DNA of 51,737 nt from Ligilactobacillus agilis DSM 20509. Its GTDB lineage: Bacteria > Bacillota > Bacilli > Lactobacillales > Lactobacillaceae. Positions 25,441 to 35,085 of the stretch are shown in pieces. The notes below the pieces were generated by a model that was given only the letters and a program-made list of their open reading frames with translations, had not been told where the DNA came from and made no database searches. Within the stretch, counting starts at the first letter, position 1; every line of letters starts with the position of its first letter. Where the stretch lies: assembly GCF_001436215.1 (NCBI RefSeq), contig NZ_AYYP01000071.1, positions 1 through 51,737 on the forward strand, read 5' to 3'. Both the position numbers and the translations under genes were made by a program.

Positions 25441-26752
25441 AATATCTCTTCTTTCTCTCTAAAAAATGATAAATGATTTCTATTCCATTCCAAAAAGCCT
25501 GTCGACTGATATTTTCATTAACAGAATGATTATTTTGATCAAAGTTAGCAAAGGGAATTGTAAATGTTGGTACCTTTAACGTGTCGGTCCAAACGTAATT
25601 TGGAACAGTTCCCGGCATAATCGGCTCAATCAAGCAATCACCCGTTACTTCCCTAATAGTTTTAATCAATTCCATTAAGTAAGGAGAACTACTTTCCGTC
25701 TTACTTGGTGCTATTTCTGCTAAAAACTTAATTTCTAATTCCCCCCGAGCTAATTCTTCATGGTAAAGTTGTTCCAATTGGCTTCTAATTAATTCTGGCC
25801 TTTGCCCCCAAACAAGGCGACAATCACAGCGGATGAATGCTTTATATGGAATTACTGTTTTAAGTTTGGCACCGGTATAACCCGACTGCATCCCATTAAT
25901 ATTAAAAGTAGGCTCAAACATTAGCTTATGATAATAAGCCACGTTACTACCTGTTTGTCCTTGGGGCAATGGCAGTTTTTTAACCCACTCTAATTCTTGA
26001 GTTGTAGCCGGCTGGATATCTGCATAAAATCCAGGTATCTTAACACGCTTAGCTCGAAAATCGTAGCACTTATTTAAATAACCAATTAATTTTAAAGCTG
26101 CATTTTCGCTAACATTCCCAAAATTTCCAGAATGTAAATCTCTTGTTGCTACTTTTACCCCCAGTTCAAATGCCAATAAGCCGCGATTACCTAGTCTAAT
26201 TACATTTTTTCCATTAACATTTTTCGAACCATCAATTACTAAGACATAATCGATATCAGCCAATAAGCTTGTTTGGTATTTTTGCACTAACTTATTTAAA
26301 TCACGACTACCTTGTTCTTCTTGACCCTCAATTAAAATCTTGAGATTAATTGGCAGTTCATCATATTCTCGTAAATAAGTAGCAATTCCTAGAAGTTGAG
26401 CTAACAACTGACCTTTATTATCACCACATCCTCGACCGTAATACCGACCTGCTATTTCTGTTAATACAAAAGGCGGAGTTTGCCATCCTAAATCATCTGC
26501 TTCCATCACATCATAGTGACCATATAATAGTACTGTTTCTGAGTTCTTCCCCCGTAATTCAGTATATATAGCTGGGTTGGTTGAAGTCGGTAATAGTTCG
26601 ACCTCACCGTTTAACTGTTCCTTTATGAAAGTTGTTAGAAATTTTAAACTTGCGACTACGCCCTCTCTAGTTGCTGAAATTCCTTTAAGTGCAATGAATT
26701 TTGCTAGGTATAGTTTAAATTCTTCAATTTGATTACCGTTAACCTTAAACAA
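25424..26752 (-). CDS. M20 family metallopeptidase / N-acyl amino acid deacylase
   Basis: A 442-aa zinc hydrolase of the ArgE/DapE/carnosinase group. Metal-binding and catalytic blocks are G-H-Y-D-V-M near 78, G-R-G-C-G-D-N-K-G near 96-104, the catalytic E-G-Q-E-E-Q-G near 147, V-I-D-G-S-K near 172 and N-H-S-V-N-E near the C-terminus. Members cut amides of dipeptides or N-acyl amino acids. Next to a racemase of N-acyl amino acids, an L-aminoacylase or desuccinylase role is the best guess. It is the first gene of the operon, divergent from lysR. Confidence 0.85.
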   Translation of the reverse strand: MFKVNGNQIEEFKLYLAKFIALKGISATREGVVASLKFLTTFIKEQLNGEVELLPTSTNPAIYTELRGKNSETVLLYGHYDVMEADDLGWQTPPFVLTEIAGRYYGRGCGDNKGQLLAQLLGIATYLREYDELPINLKILIEGQEEQGSRDLNKLVQKYQTSLLADIDYVLVIDGSKNVNGKNVIRLGNRGLLAFELGVKVATRDLHSGNFGNVSENAALKLIGYLNKCYDFRAKRVKIPGFYADIQPATTQELEWVKKLPLPQGQTGSNVAYYHKLMFEPTFNINGMQSGYTGAKLKTVIPYKAFIRCDCRLVWGQRPELIRSQLEQLYHEELARGELEIKFLAEIAPSKTESSSPYLMELIKTIREVTGDCLIEPIMPGTVPNYVWTDTLKVPTFTIPFANFDQNNHSVNENISRQAFWNGIEIIYHFLERKKRYYGTNI

Positions 26753-26874
26753 TAATTAGGACCTCCCTTTGTAAATTAATTATTGATTAGAATTTTACTA
26801 GACTTAAATTGGAAAATGAAATACAATTGTTGGTAATCTATATATCAATTTTGTTATATTAGGAGGTCCTTTTC

Positions 26875-27768
26875 ATGAGATTAACTCAACTTGAATACTT
26901 CAAAGACGTGGCACAAACATTGAATATTAGCCAAACAGCTGCCGAGTTGCACGTTTCTCAACCGGCAATTAGTCGTAGTATTCATGAGTTAGAATCAGAA
27001 TTAAATCTAAATCTATTTATTCGCAAAGGCAAAAAACTTTCTCTTAGTCAAGAAGGTTTAGTGTTTAAGCAAACGGTCGATAATATCTTTAATCAGCTAA
27101 CTACCGGGTTACAACAATTAGAGCAGCTCAAACAGCACACTCAAAGTAGAATTATTTTTACAATTGCTAACTCCACTCCCTTGATGGTGGAAATTATCGA
27201 GCAGTTGCATCACTCTTTACCTGAAACAACAATTCTAGTAAGAGTCAACTCCCATAGTTTACCTGCCAGCAACCCAGGGTTTATTGACTATTACTATCAG
27301 CTAACAGACCATCCTCTTGCTGGTTACCAAAGTGTCCCGCTTCTCACTGAAAGAATCGGCATTTTAGTAAGCAATAGTTCCTCTTTGGCTAAACTTTCAG
27401 CACTTTCCCTAGCTGATTTAGATACAGGTTTAATCAAATTAAGCACCTCACCGTTTCAAGCGCTAGTCGATCGCTACTTAACTAATCACCAAGTAGCTCT
27501 TCCAACCGTAATTACTACCGGTGACCGTAAAATCATCTGTGATATGGTTAGCCATAACCTAGGGATAGCTTTTATTCCAGAATTTTCTTGGCATGCCTAC
27601 CTAAATTCACAACAGGTCTGCTTTGTGCCCTTAAAAGACGAACAACTTCAACGGACTATCTATTTAAACTACATTCAACCTAAAGAATCGGAATTCCATC
27701 ATAAAGTTGTGACGAGTATTCAAAAGTACTTTACTAAATACCAAACAAGAAAGGGGCATTTTCAATGA
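26875..27768 (+). CDS. LysR family transcriptional regulator
   Basis: A 297-aa regulator with an N-terminal winged helix (S-Q-T-A-A-E-L-H-V-S-Q-P-A-I-S-R-S at about 19-35) and a periplasmic-binding-type effector domain (about 90-290). It is divergent from the deacylase-MFS-racemase operon across a 122-base gap, the usual layout for a LysR regulator acting on its neighbour. The gap is AT-rich with paired AATTG/CAATT words near 26,824-26,853 that could be its site. Its stop overlaps the next start by four bases (ATGA). Confidence 0.9.
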   Translation: MRLTQLEYFKDVAQTLNISQTAAELHVSQPAISRSIHELESELNLNLFIRKGKKLSLSQEGLVFKQTVDNIFNQLTTGLQQLEQLKQHTQSRIIFTIANSTPLMVEIIEQLHHSLPETTILVRVNSHSLPASNPGFIDYYYQLTDHPLAGYQSVPLLTERIGILVSNSSSLAKLSALSLADLDTGLIKLSTSPFQALVDRYLTNHQVALPTVITTGDRKIICDMVSHNLGIAFIPEFSWHAYLNSQQVCFVPLKDEQLQRTIYLNYIQPKESEFHHKVVTSIQKYFTKYQTRKGHFQ

Positions 27769-28577
27769 ATCGCGAACTTTTTATTAAAGCACTACTTCAT
27801 AGTGCTCTAACAGCCACTCCCCTTAAAGTTCCTGGAAACTCTAGTAACTTCTCTCTTAGTAACACCTGGTCTATTCCCAACACCTCCCTAGTCGGTAAAA
27901 GTTGTTACTTCCTCGGCTCTTCTATTACCTATGGGGCAGCTGCTAATGGTGTTTCCTTTCCAGACTATCTGGCTAAACAATACGGATTAACAATTATTAA
28001 AGAAGCAGTCTCGGCTACAACCTTAGCAGATAAATATATTGAAATCTCTTGGCCCTATCACAATAACTCTGAAAAGCTAGCTATCGCGAACTTTTTTACG
28101 GGTAACCAAGCACAAAAAGCGGGCTATTCATACCTAGCCCGTTTCAAAAAGTATTTACTTAAATTACCTGCACCTGACTTGTTTGTCTGCCAACTTTCAA
28201 CAAATGACAGTCGCAATGGTGTTCCCATAGGGAAGATAACTCCAAACTCACAGTTAACTAACTTCGATACCACCACAACTTTAGGCGCTATCGAGACACT
28301 CTGCGCCACTATAAAACAAAACTGGAATTGCCCCTTAACCTTCTATACTTGTCCCCGAAAAGATGAAAGCTACCATCAGTTAATTCGGTACTTACAAAAA
28401 CTTCAATCCAAATGGCACTTCAACCTTATTGACTTAGCAAATAATGCACCCTTTTTGGCTAAGCTTTATAGCAACCCTATCTATATGGCTGATGATGCTC
28501 ATCCCACCATGGCTGGTTACAAGGAAGTTTGGACTCCCTTCTTTTATCACGAATTAGCTAAAATTATCGGTGTCTAA
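27765..28577 (+). CDS. SGNH/GDSL hydrolase
   Basis: A 270-aa esterase/acylhydrolase. Block I is F-L-G-S-S-I-T-Y-G with the nucleophile Ser at about 51 (G-S-S rather than G-D-S), block III is S-T-N-D-S near 145, and block V is D-D-A-H-P-T-M near 248. No signal peptide is visible, so it acts in the cytoplasm. Translation is coupled to lysR by a four-base overlap. It could release O-acyl groups from the imported substrate, but this is inferred from position only. Confidence 0.82.
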   Translation: MNRELFIKALLHSALTATPLKVPGNSSNFSLSNTWSIPNTSLVGKSCYFLGSSITYGAAANGVSFPDYLAKQYGLTIIKEAVSATTLADKYIEISWPYHNNSEKLAIANFFTGNQAQKAGYSYLARFKKYLLKLPAPDLFVCQLSTNDSRNGVPIGKITPNSQLTNFDTTTTLGAIETLCATIKQNWNCPLTFYTCPRKDESYHQLIRYLQKLQSKWHFNLIDLANNAPFLAKLYSNPIYMADDAHPTMAGYKEVWTPFFYHELAKIIGV

Positions 28578-28582
28578 CATTC

Positions 28583-28628
28583 TCCTCCAAATATCCCAAA
28601 ATTTAAGGATATTCGGAGGAATTTTTTA
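28583..28628 (+). terminator. Rho-independent terminator
   Basis: A 14-bp stem with one mismatch (28,583-28,596 with 28,607-28,620) and T6, just after the SGNH hydrolase stop. Confidence 0.85.
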
Positions 28629-28706
28629 GTTGAGCTTTTATTGTCAGAAGCAATTTTAAAATGTACCTTTTAAAACAGTAGTTATTATCTTATTGAAAAC
28701 CTCACC

Positions 28707-28744
28707 AAAAAAGCCCTATGAAACTAACACGTTCCATAAGGCTT
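28707..28744 (-). terminator. Rho-independent terminator of the following minus-strand pair
   Basis: On the minus strand AAGCCTTATGGAA pairs with TTTCATAGGGCTT and six T follow. It lies 28 bases after the stop of the small basic protein gene at 28,772. Confidence 0.75.
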
Positions 28745-28771
28745 CAAATCTTATTTTTTTGCCAAAATTCG

Positions 28772-29185
28772 CTAATTATTTACAGTATCTTCATCCACAC
28801 AAGCGTACTGATAAATAGCATATGGTATCCAAACTAGTAATATTAGCGGCCATAGAAATAGTAGCAATACAACTTGCCAACATCCCCATTTCTTACTACT
28901 ACTCGTCTCTACAGTTTTGTTTAATTTAGAACTACTAGTTTCTGCAGCAACAGTAGTTGGCTTAGTTTTACTTGCTTTTTTAATATCACCTATAGTCGGA
29001 ATTACTGAAAAAGTTGTCTTGTGATAAATTTTATTATATAGTGCCTTTTTAGGATTATTAATCCATCCCATTCCCTTCTTACCGTAGTAAGGATTGATAG
29101 CACGTTTTACTGTTCTCTTAGCCCTACCAGTTGTCATAGCGCTAATTGAGCGTTTTAAGCTAGGTTTTCTTGGACCAAATTTCAT
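28772..29185 (-). CDS. basic protein with C-terminal membrane segment
   Basis: A 137-aa protein. The first 60 residues are very basic (M-K-F-G-P-R-K-P-S-L-K-R-S) and carry Y-G-K-K-G-M-G-W. A Ser/Thr-rich stretch (about 80-98) and one long hydrophobic helix (about 103-127) follow. GAGGTGAT precedes the ATG. It begins six bases after the previous minus-strand gene, so they form a pair. Proteins of this look are common next to lactobacillar prophages, but I cannot assign a function. Confidence 0.6.
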   Translation of the reverse strand: MKFGPRKPSLKRSISAMTTGRAKRTVKRAINPYYGKKGMGWINNPKKALYNKIYHKTTFSVIPTIGDIKKASKTKPTTVAAETSSSKLNKTVETSSSKKWGCWQVVLLLFLWPLILLVWIPYAIYQYACVDEDTVNN

Positions 29186-29191
29186 AAATTA

Positions 29192-30253
29192 TCACCTCAA
29201 AGCTTTCCTATAACCAGCAGCTTGCGCATCTGCTTCAGTGTTAAAGTAAACAGCGTTAGCTGAATTCATGCGATAATTAGCTTGACCGGGAACATGATAG
29301 ATGTGGGAATTAGCGTTACCAACAATTACACCCGCACTATCTGTATCCATATCTCCATGTTGTCCACCACCATTCCCGACTCCTGTGTTTTGAGCAGCAA
29401 CCGCAGCACTCGATGAAGCAGCTGCTGCACTGGCTGAAGATGCAAAACTTTCTGATTCGGACGCTGCCGCTATACTTTCTGAAGCTGCAATGGAACTTGA
29501 CACCGACATTGATTCGCTCGCAGCCCTTGAACTACTTGCTGCTAAAGAAGAACTTTCCTCACTTGCACGTTTAGCAGCACTTTCTGACGCTTTGAGTCTA
29601 CTAGAAGCTTCTTTAGCTTCCTTAATGGCCACTACTTCTTTAGCATAATATTTTGATTTAATGGTAACCAATAGCGACTTACCAGTAAGTTGTTTATTAG
29701 TATAGATTCTCAACCCTGCTTTAGGAGTTTTCTTATCTAATTCAATCTCACTTTCAAATTTTCCCTTTTTAGAAACCTTTACTTTTGAAGGGCCACCATC
29801 TACATCAAAGTAAACATACTTGGTATGATGAGCAATCCCGCTAATTACAGCTATCCTACTAGCATCAGTAACAACTTCATAATGATGGTTACCTAACTTC
29901 TTACCACTAACTTTACTTACATCAGCCTGAACCTGTGCTGTTTCTTGTGAAGAACTCTTAGTCTCCTTGCTATTATTTAAGTCACTTCCTGCACCAATGA
30001 TTAGAAAAATCACCAATGCAATCGTCCCTAATTTAGCAGGAAATATTAAGCGCTGAATCTTAACCTTCTTTAAAACCCCTAACTTTCCTAACAGTGCAAT
30101 TATTACAATAGATAGCAAAGTATATACAGCAAAAAAAATTGCAATCTTTATGACACTCATAAGAATCAAGCCAATTAAAATAAACCCAATAACTGAGACT
30201 AAATACGGTCTTTCCTTAAATAACCTCTTTAACTTCTCTAGATACTTCTCCAT
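29192..30253 (-). CDS. membrane protein with Ser-rich linker and C-terminal motif
   Basis: About 353 aa from the ATG at 30,253; a TTG 27 bases earlier is possible. Two or three hydrophobic helices lie in the first 100 residues. An extracellular beta domain (about 120-205) and a low-complexity Ala/Ser/Glu linker (about 210-285) follow. The end segment N-S-H-I-Y-H-V-P-G-Q-A-N-Y with V-Y-F-N-T-E-A-D-A-Q-A-A-G-Y-R resembles the short domain found at the end of several secreted nucleases and SH3-type proteins. Surface role likely, exact job unknown. Confidence 0.6.
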   Translation of the reverse strand: MEKYLEKLKRLFKERPYLVSVIGFILIGLILMSVIKIAIFFAVYTLLSIVIIALLGKLGVLKKVKIQRLIFPAKLGTIALVIFLIIGAGSDLNNSKETKSSSQETAQVQADVSKVSGKKLGNHHYEVVTDASRIAVISGIAHHTKYVYFDVDGGPSKVKVSKKGKFESEIELDKKTPKAGLRIYTNKQLTGKSLLVTIKSKYYAKEVVAIKEAKEASSRLKASESAAKRASEESSSLAASSSRAASESMSVSSSIAASESIAAASESESFASSASAAAASSSAAVAAQNTGVGNGGGQHGDMDTDSAGVIVGNANSHIYHVPGQANYRMNSANAVYFNTEADAQAAGYRKALR

Positions 30254-30449
30254 AACTATACCCACTCTCTTTAGCTTCAATAATATTTTATGCGAGACGT
30301 ATATTAATCTATAACCTCTGATTAATCACATCTTAAACTCTAAATAATTATTGCTAATTTCAATTTACTATATCTTTTTTAGTAAATCAAGTAGAGAATA
30401 AGTATGCTTATTAATTTGAGCTACCCTTCTCAATAGAAGGATCTAACAC

Positions 30450-30481
30450 AAAAATCTAACAGTGTACCATCGCACTGTTAG
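30450..30481 (-). terminator. terminator-like hairpin
   Basis: A 9-bp stem (CTAACAGTG at 30,456-30,464 with 30,473-30,481), followed on the minus strand by TTTTT, about 90 bases after the HTH pseudogene. The rest of the 30,254-30,568 gap is AT-rich without other visible features. Confidence 0.55.
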
Positions 30482-30568
30482 GTTAATAAAATATCTACTT
30501 CTACATTAAGGTAAAGTAATTATTAAATACGTCATAATCCTATCTCGGCTCTTAGCATTCACATTTAA

Positions 30569-30844
30569 TTAAATAGAAGCTAGGAAGAATTTATATTCCT
30601 CTTTAGTTAAATAGGGCAATTTGCTATTTTTATAAATACTATCTACTGTACTTTTCAGATATTTTTTCATTTGCCTATATCCATCAAGTAGCTTAACAGT
30701 ATTCGCAAGTTTCATCGAATTGATACCATTTTGGCGGTATTGTTTGACCGTAACTCTACTTACCCCGATCATTTTTTCTATCTAGTAATCTGTTAGATTT
30801 TTATCGCTTAACAGCAATTCAATTTTGTTTGTGTCAATAATCAT
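30569..30844 (-). pseudogene. small helix-turn-helix protein interrupted by TAG
   Basis: From the ATG at 30,844 a frame runs for 92 codons: N-terminal M-I-I-D-T-N-K-I-E-L-L-L, then K-M-I-G-V-S-R-V-T-V-K-Q-Y-R (a plausible recognition helix) and a basic C-terminus. Codon 21 is TAG (30,782-30,784); one C-to-T change from CAG would produce it. It resembles small phage or plasmid DNA-binding proteins. Internal reinitiation at the ATG at 30,772 is possible but would remove the first helix. Confidence 0.6.
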
Positions 30845-30949
30845 TTTGATTCTTCTGCTATATAAAATGTAGAATAACATAGAAAAGCGTGTAACTTCTT
30901 CTACATTATTAAAAAGAATATAGTTTTTCCTTTCCTAATTTTATTTACT

Positions 30950-31045
30950 ACCGTTAACACCAGTATTCCCATATCCCAACTCGAGGGTAATGACAGCGAC
31001 TGACTCTTGTAGCTTAAGGGTGTAGCCCACCCCATTTATTTTTAC
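30950..31045 (-). ncRNA. possible omegaRNA/right end of IS200/IS605 element
   Basis: The minus-strand stretch just beyond the tnpB stop is GC-richer than its surroundings and foldable: GGGTGGGCTACACCC hairpin, then GTTGGGATATGGGAATACTGG. In IS200/IS605 elements the guide RNA of TnpB is made from this end and its last bases are the guide. Assignment rests on position and look only. Confidence 0.35.
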
Positions 31046-32205
31046 AGTAAAGCAAGTAAGTTTCTCACGGCATTTTCGTCTCTGTCCATAACTACCCCGC
31101 ACTCATAATAAACATACTCGTTATGTTTCGTCCCATGTTGCTTGTTGCCGTCAAGTTCGACTTTATCTTCACCGGTCTTGACATGGCCACAAGCAGAACA
31201 ACGCTGGGTACTTGGATAGTAACGGTCCGCTAAGATTAACTCCTTGCCATACCATTCACACTTATATTTTAAAACTTGCTTGAAATAGCCAAACATTGAC
31301 CGGTGTAAGCCTTTAGACGCAACGTGGCTCATCTGCATTTGCTTGACAGCCAAGTCTTCGATGGCAATCCGCTCATAGTCGTTAACTAACATGGTGGTAA
31401 ACTTTTGGACAATATCATGTTGAATATTAGCGACTTTGCGATAATCACGTTGTAACTTGGCTCTCGTCTTAACGTAATTATTTGCTTGGGTCGCTTTCTT
31501 TCCATTTACCAACCGTTTTCTAGCTAAGAGGCGTTGGTAATGCTTAATGCGTTTGTACAAAGCTTTTAAATTGTTAGGCAAGGTCTTAACTTGACCTTCA
31601 GGATAGTCAAAGTGACCGACGTTAACGTCAACTGCTGTCTTTTGCCCGGTTTTAGTTTTCTTCGTCACCTTAACTTCAAAGGGTAAGCTCGCCCAGTACT
31701 TACCATTTTCACAGTAAATAGAGACGATTTTTAAGTCACCATTTAAGTCGTCAGCGTCTTTAAAACTAATATCAGCCTAGGCTTTAACCCGCTGCGGCTT
31801 ATCCAACCATAACTTACCATTAACAATCTGAGCCCGGTCAGTTTTAAAACCTTGGCGGGCTGTCTTTTTAGACTTAAACTTTGGTTTGCCCCAATCCGGT
31901 AATGACTTCTTAAAGAAGTTTTGCCAAGCTTTACCTAAGTCAGAAGTGGAGTCAGAAATGGCTAGCTGTAAACAACGGGCCGACAGTTAGTACTGCCAAT
32001 CTTCCTTGTTAGCAACTAATTCGTCCCGAACCTTACGTTCACTTGGACGTAATTTTTTATCTCCTAAAACTAAGGAAGCATCATACATATCATTCCATAA
32101 AGCTATGCCTTGATTCCAACAATACCTGCTATAATCACATAAATCATCAAGCACTTGTTTCATAATTTGATTAGGATATAGCCTAACCTTTTGTACGCAT
32201 AGCAT
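31042..32205 (-). pseudogene. TnpB (IS200/IS605 OrfB), two in-frame stops
   Basis: One continuous frame of about 388 codons encodes a TnpB RNA-guided nuclease. It has N-terminal V-R-L-Y-P-N-Q, RuvC Asp in A-V-D-V-N-V-G, Glu in A-I-E-D-L-A-V and the final D-R-D-E-N-A. TAA at 31,987-31,989 and TAG at 31,777-31,779 cut it into three pieces. The zinc finger keeps C-S-A-C-G, but in the second pair one Cys is lost (Y-Y-E-C-G). No tnpA lies nearby. The element is dead for nuclease function unless stops are read through. Confidence 0.88.
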
Positions 32206-32494
32206 GGTCTCACCTCCTATTACAGAGATGATAGCACTTTCTTAAATAAAATTAAAAACATAAGTTCTATAATATATCAATCCTACATTTTTTATTTTCT
32301 GATTGACTATAATTCTATATTTTTGGTAACAGTTAAACTCCTCCCCTTTTTATTCCACTATTATAGCCAAATAAAATTTGCTATTTGTATTTGCTTCGAT
32401 TAATAAAAAAGTTCTAACTTGATACCCTCAAGTTTTGTAGATACTAAAAAATTAAATTAGTACATACACCCTTTGTATCAAAATATAAGGTAGT

Positions 32495-33438
32495 TACTCG
32501 AATTGCTAGTTCGTAATAATTAACAAAAATAGCCTAACAGAGTTAGACTCAAAGTGACATTAAAAAAAGGAGTCCTAATTGTATTGATTTTCAAGCTCGT
32601 TTTAATCATCAACGTGCTCAATTTAAAATACTAATTAATCGGTTCGTCCCTCATTGTTTCATCGATTGTCGTAATGCTGGTAACACTAAGCTTGCTGATG
32701 AAGATTTATTAGCTCTAATGTGTCTTAAAGTTTATTATCAACTTACAACGTGGATGGCTCTCTATCGTCTGGTTAAGAACATCTTACCTGGATTAACGAT
32801 GATTGAGTATTCTCGCTTTACCAGACGCATTAAACAGATGGGAACTGTATTACAGGTTATCCGTCAAGGATTATCATCCTGGACAAATCCGGAATCAGTC
32901 GCAATCATTGACAGTTATCCTCTACCGTTATGCCAATACGTTCGCAACCTTCATGCTAGTGTGTTCGCTGGCTATGCTGATCTAGGCTACAACGCTACGA
33001 AGAAACAACATTTTTACGGTTTTAAGGTCCATATGGTCGCAACACCAGGTAGATTAATCCTTAATTATGTTGTAACACCCGCTTTGGTGTCTGATGTCAA
33101 GGTAGCTTTGACTGTAACCCAAGATTGTCCTTGTTCAAACATTTTGGCTGATGTTGGTTATATAAGCAAGGATTTGCGTACTGCCTTTGCACAAAGAGGT
33201 TATACGTTTTGGACGCCATATCGATCAAATATGAAGGAGCTAAGGAACACAATAATCCAGTTTTAAAACGGACCAGACGACTAATTGAAACGACATTTTC
33301 AAAGCTCACTGCAGCAGGAAGTGAGCATACTTGTACTCGAAGTTTGGCCGGATTGCGAGCTCAAATCGAATCTATTATCATGGCCCATAATCTGAGAATT
33401 TTAGGCAATGGCAATGTTACAAACTAGCAATTCACGTA
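32495..33438 (+). mobile_element. IS982-family element, degenerate
   Basis: About 944 bp bounded by imperfect 22-bp inverted repeats (32,495-32,516 and 33,417-33,438) that share the perfect core GAATTGCTAGTT/AACTAGCAATTC. The right repeat contains the transposase stop codon. No clear target duplication is visible, which fits an old copy. It interrupts the region where the lytic half of the integrated element would be. Confidence 0.75.
32583..33427 (+). pseudogene. IS982-family DDE transposase, frameshifted
   Basis: The frame has the three catalytic blocks of IS982 transposases: I-I-D-S-Y-P-L-P, L-A-D-V-G-Y-I-S and R-R-L-I-E-T-T-F-S, with A-D-L-G-Y-N-A-T-K-K between them. One base is missing in a G run at 33,235-33,236 (the peptide S-N-M-K should continue G-A-K-E-H-N-N-P), which splits the gene before the catalytic Glu. 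The expected start also reads ATT (32,583), after AAAGGAG. Non-functional. Confidence 0.88.
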
Positions 33439-33480
33439 TAAAATACAAATTTATTTTTAGTATATTTATTTTTTACCAAG

Positions 33481-33502
33481 TTAACATTATAATTATTGTT
33501 AA
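33481..33502. promoter_or_regulatory. candidate operator/promoter of the CI-like repressor
   Basis: TTAACATTATAATTATTGTT with the following AA forms an imperfect palindrome (outer TTAACA/TGTTAA) that contains a perfect TATAAT. It lies 37 bases before the repressor ATG, a natural place for autoregulation. Confidence 0.45.
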
Positions 33503-33538
33503 AGATATAAATGAAAAAATGATAGGAGTTGAAATCTT

Positions 33539-33871
33539 ATGATAGGCCAAACAGTTAGAAATTTACGCAAGCAGAAAAGAATTTCCCAAACAGAATTGGC
33601 TAAAATTCTACACGTCTCACAGCAAACCATAACAGCATGGGAGACCGGCAAAGCTGAACCTTCTAGCTCTGCTGTATCGAATCTCGCCGACTACTTCAAC
33701 GTCACCACGGATTATTTGCTGGGGCGGCCGGAGAAGCAAACTGAATCCAGACAGCAAACCATCAGCGAGGCTATTGATACTGCTATGGCTAATGATGGCA
33801 AGGAACTAGATCAACACGACAAGGATGTAATCAAAAGCCTAATCGAAGCTTATCTTGATAATAAAAAGTAG
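33539..33871 (+). CDS. XRE repressor, CI-like
   Basis: A 110-aa DNA-binding protein. The HTH (S-Q-T-E-L-A-K-I-L-H-V-S-Q-Q-T-I) spans about 17-38 and ends with the family tail [13 protein letters not shown]. The short C-terminal helix (L-D-Q-H-D-K-D-V-I-K) is shared with the triple-XRE regulator downstream. AGGAGT precedes the ATG. It heads the rightward module and is followed by an ImmA-type peptidase gene, the typical repressor/anti-repressor layout of phages and ICEs. Confidence 0.85.
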   Translation: MIGQTVRNLRKQKRISQTELAKILHVSQQTITAWETGKAEPSSSAVSNLADYFNVTTDYLLGRPEKQTESRQQTISEAIDTAMANDGKELDQHDKDVIKSLIEAYLDNKK

Positions 33872-33879
33872 GTGATCGG

Positions 33880-34263
33880 ATGGATAAACACATTGTGGAT
33901 TTATTGGATAACTTAAACATTGAGCTTAAGTATACTGACATCCATAAAAACGGAATCTACCTACCTAAGCTTAACTGAATTTTAATTAATAATAATCTAC
34001 CTGAAAAGCTACAGGAAATTACCATCCTTCATGAGCTCGGCCATGCCGCCCTTCAACAAGGTGAAACTGAGCTATACCACACTACATATAATCTGCACGC
34101 TAAAATGGAAGCGGGCGCAAACAAATTCATGTTGCAGGAAGAAGTTACTTCATATTTAGCAGAAAACGGCAAGGATGGTTTTAATGCTGTGAATTTTTTA
34201 GAGAGATATAACCTCCCACTCAATTTTGAGGGGCTAGTATCAGATATGATTGCTGGGATGTGA
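33880..34263 (+). pseudogene. ImmA/IrrE-type metallopeptidase, in-frame TGA
   Basis: The frame of 127 codons has the zinc motif H-E-L-G-H (I-L-H-E-L-G-H-A-A-L). Such peptidases cleave the neighbouring repressor on DNA damage to start excision or lysis. A TGA at 33,976-33,978 interrupts it at codon 33 (after L-P-K-L-N), upstream of the active site. No good internal start is seen. If it is dead, the element may be locked in the repressed state. Confidence 0.75.
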
Positions 34264-34267
34264 TTAG

Positions 34268-34996
34268 ATGTTCAATGATATTTTAAAAGAACTACGATTA
34301 GGTAAAAAATGGACTCAAGGAGAATTGGGTCAAAAACTTCATGTATCGGATAAGACGATAGGCTCTTGGGAACGGGGCACTCGTCAACCAAATCTAGAAA
34401 CTATCAACAAAATAGCTACCATATTCGAGGTTAGTACAGATTACCTTTTGGGGATGGGTACTAATAATATATTTGGGCTTAGATTAAAAAAATTACGTTC
34501 CAAAACAAATGAAATTCAAGATGCTATTGCTAGAAAAATTGGAATTTCTAGAGCTGTATACTCGCATTTGGAAAATGGTAGAAACGAACCGGACAACGAA
34601 ACATTAATCAAACTAGCCAGTCATTACAATGTTACTACTGATTACTTACTTGGACACCTAGAAAGAAATAAAAATACTATGATTGGAGGTAAAATAAAGC
34701 AATTAAGAAAACAACACCATTTATCGCAAGAAGATTTGGCTAGTAAGATTGGTGTCACCCAAACGACTGTTACAGCATGGGAAAATAATAAAAGTATTCC
34801 CGGTGCTGATACCCTATTGTTTATAGCTGATTATTTCAAAGTTTCTGCTGATGAATTATTAGGTAGAAATACCAATTACCATACTAATAATTTAGATGAA
34901 ATGATAGATATAGCTGATACTTTTGGGGACGTTTTTCTATTGCCTAAAGACAAAAGAATTATACGTGGAATAATTAAAGGTTATTTAGACAGTTAA
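34268..34996 (+). CDS. regulator with three tandem XRE domains
   Basis: A 242-aa protein made of three consecutive helix-turn-helix domains, each ending in a near-copy of D-Y-L-L-G: domain 1 about 3-62, domain 2 about 68-128 and domain 3 about 137-197. A tail similar to that of the upstream repressor follows ([15 protein letters not shown]). The frame is open throughout, so this is not an assembly of separate genes. It starts four bases after the ImmA pseudogene. Three DNA contacts in one chain suggest binding to a multi-site operator. Fusion of former repressor/cro-like genes is likely. Confidence 0.8.
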   Translation: MFNDILKELRLGKKWTQGELGQKLHVSDKTIGSWERGTRQPNLETINKIATIFEVSTDYLLGMGTNNIFGLRLKKLRSKTNEIQDAIARKIGISRAVYSHLENGRNEPDNETLIKLASHYNVTTDYLLGHLERNKNTMIGGKIKQLRKQHHLSQEDLASKIGVTQTTVTAWENNKSIPGADTLLFIADYFKVSADELLGRNTNYHTNNLDEMIDIADTFGDVFLLPKDKRIIRGIIKGYLDS

Positions 34997-35085
34997 TTGC
35001 ACATACACTAAAACCAGTAGCAATCTTAACTTCTAATAAACAAAATAAAAACTAAGGATTTATTATTAACTAGGAGGAATTTTTT

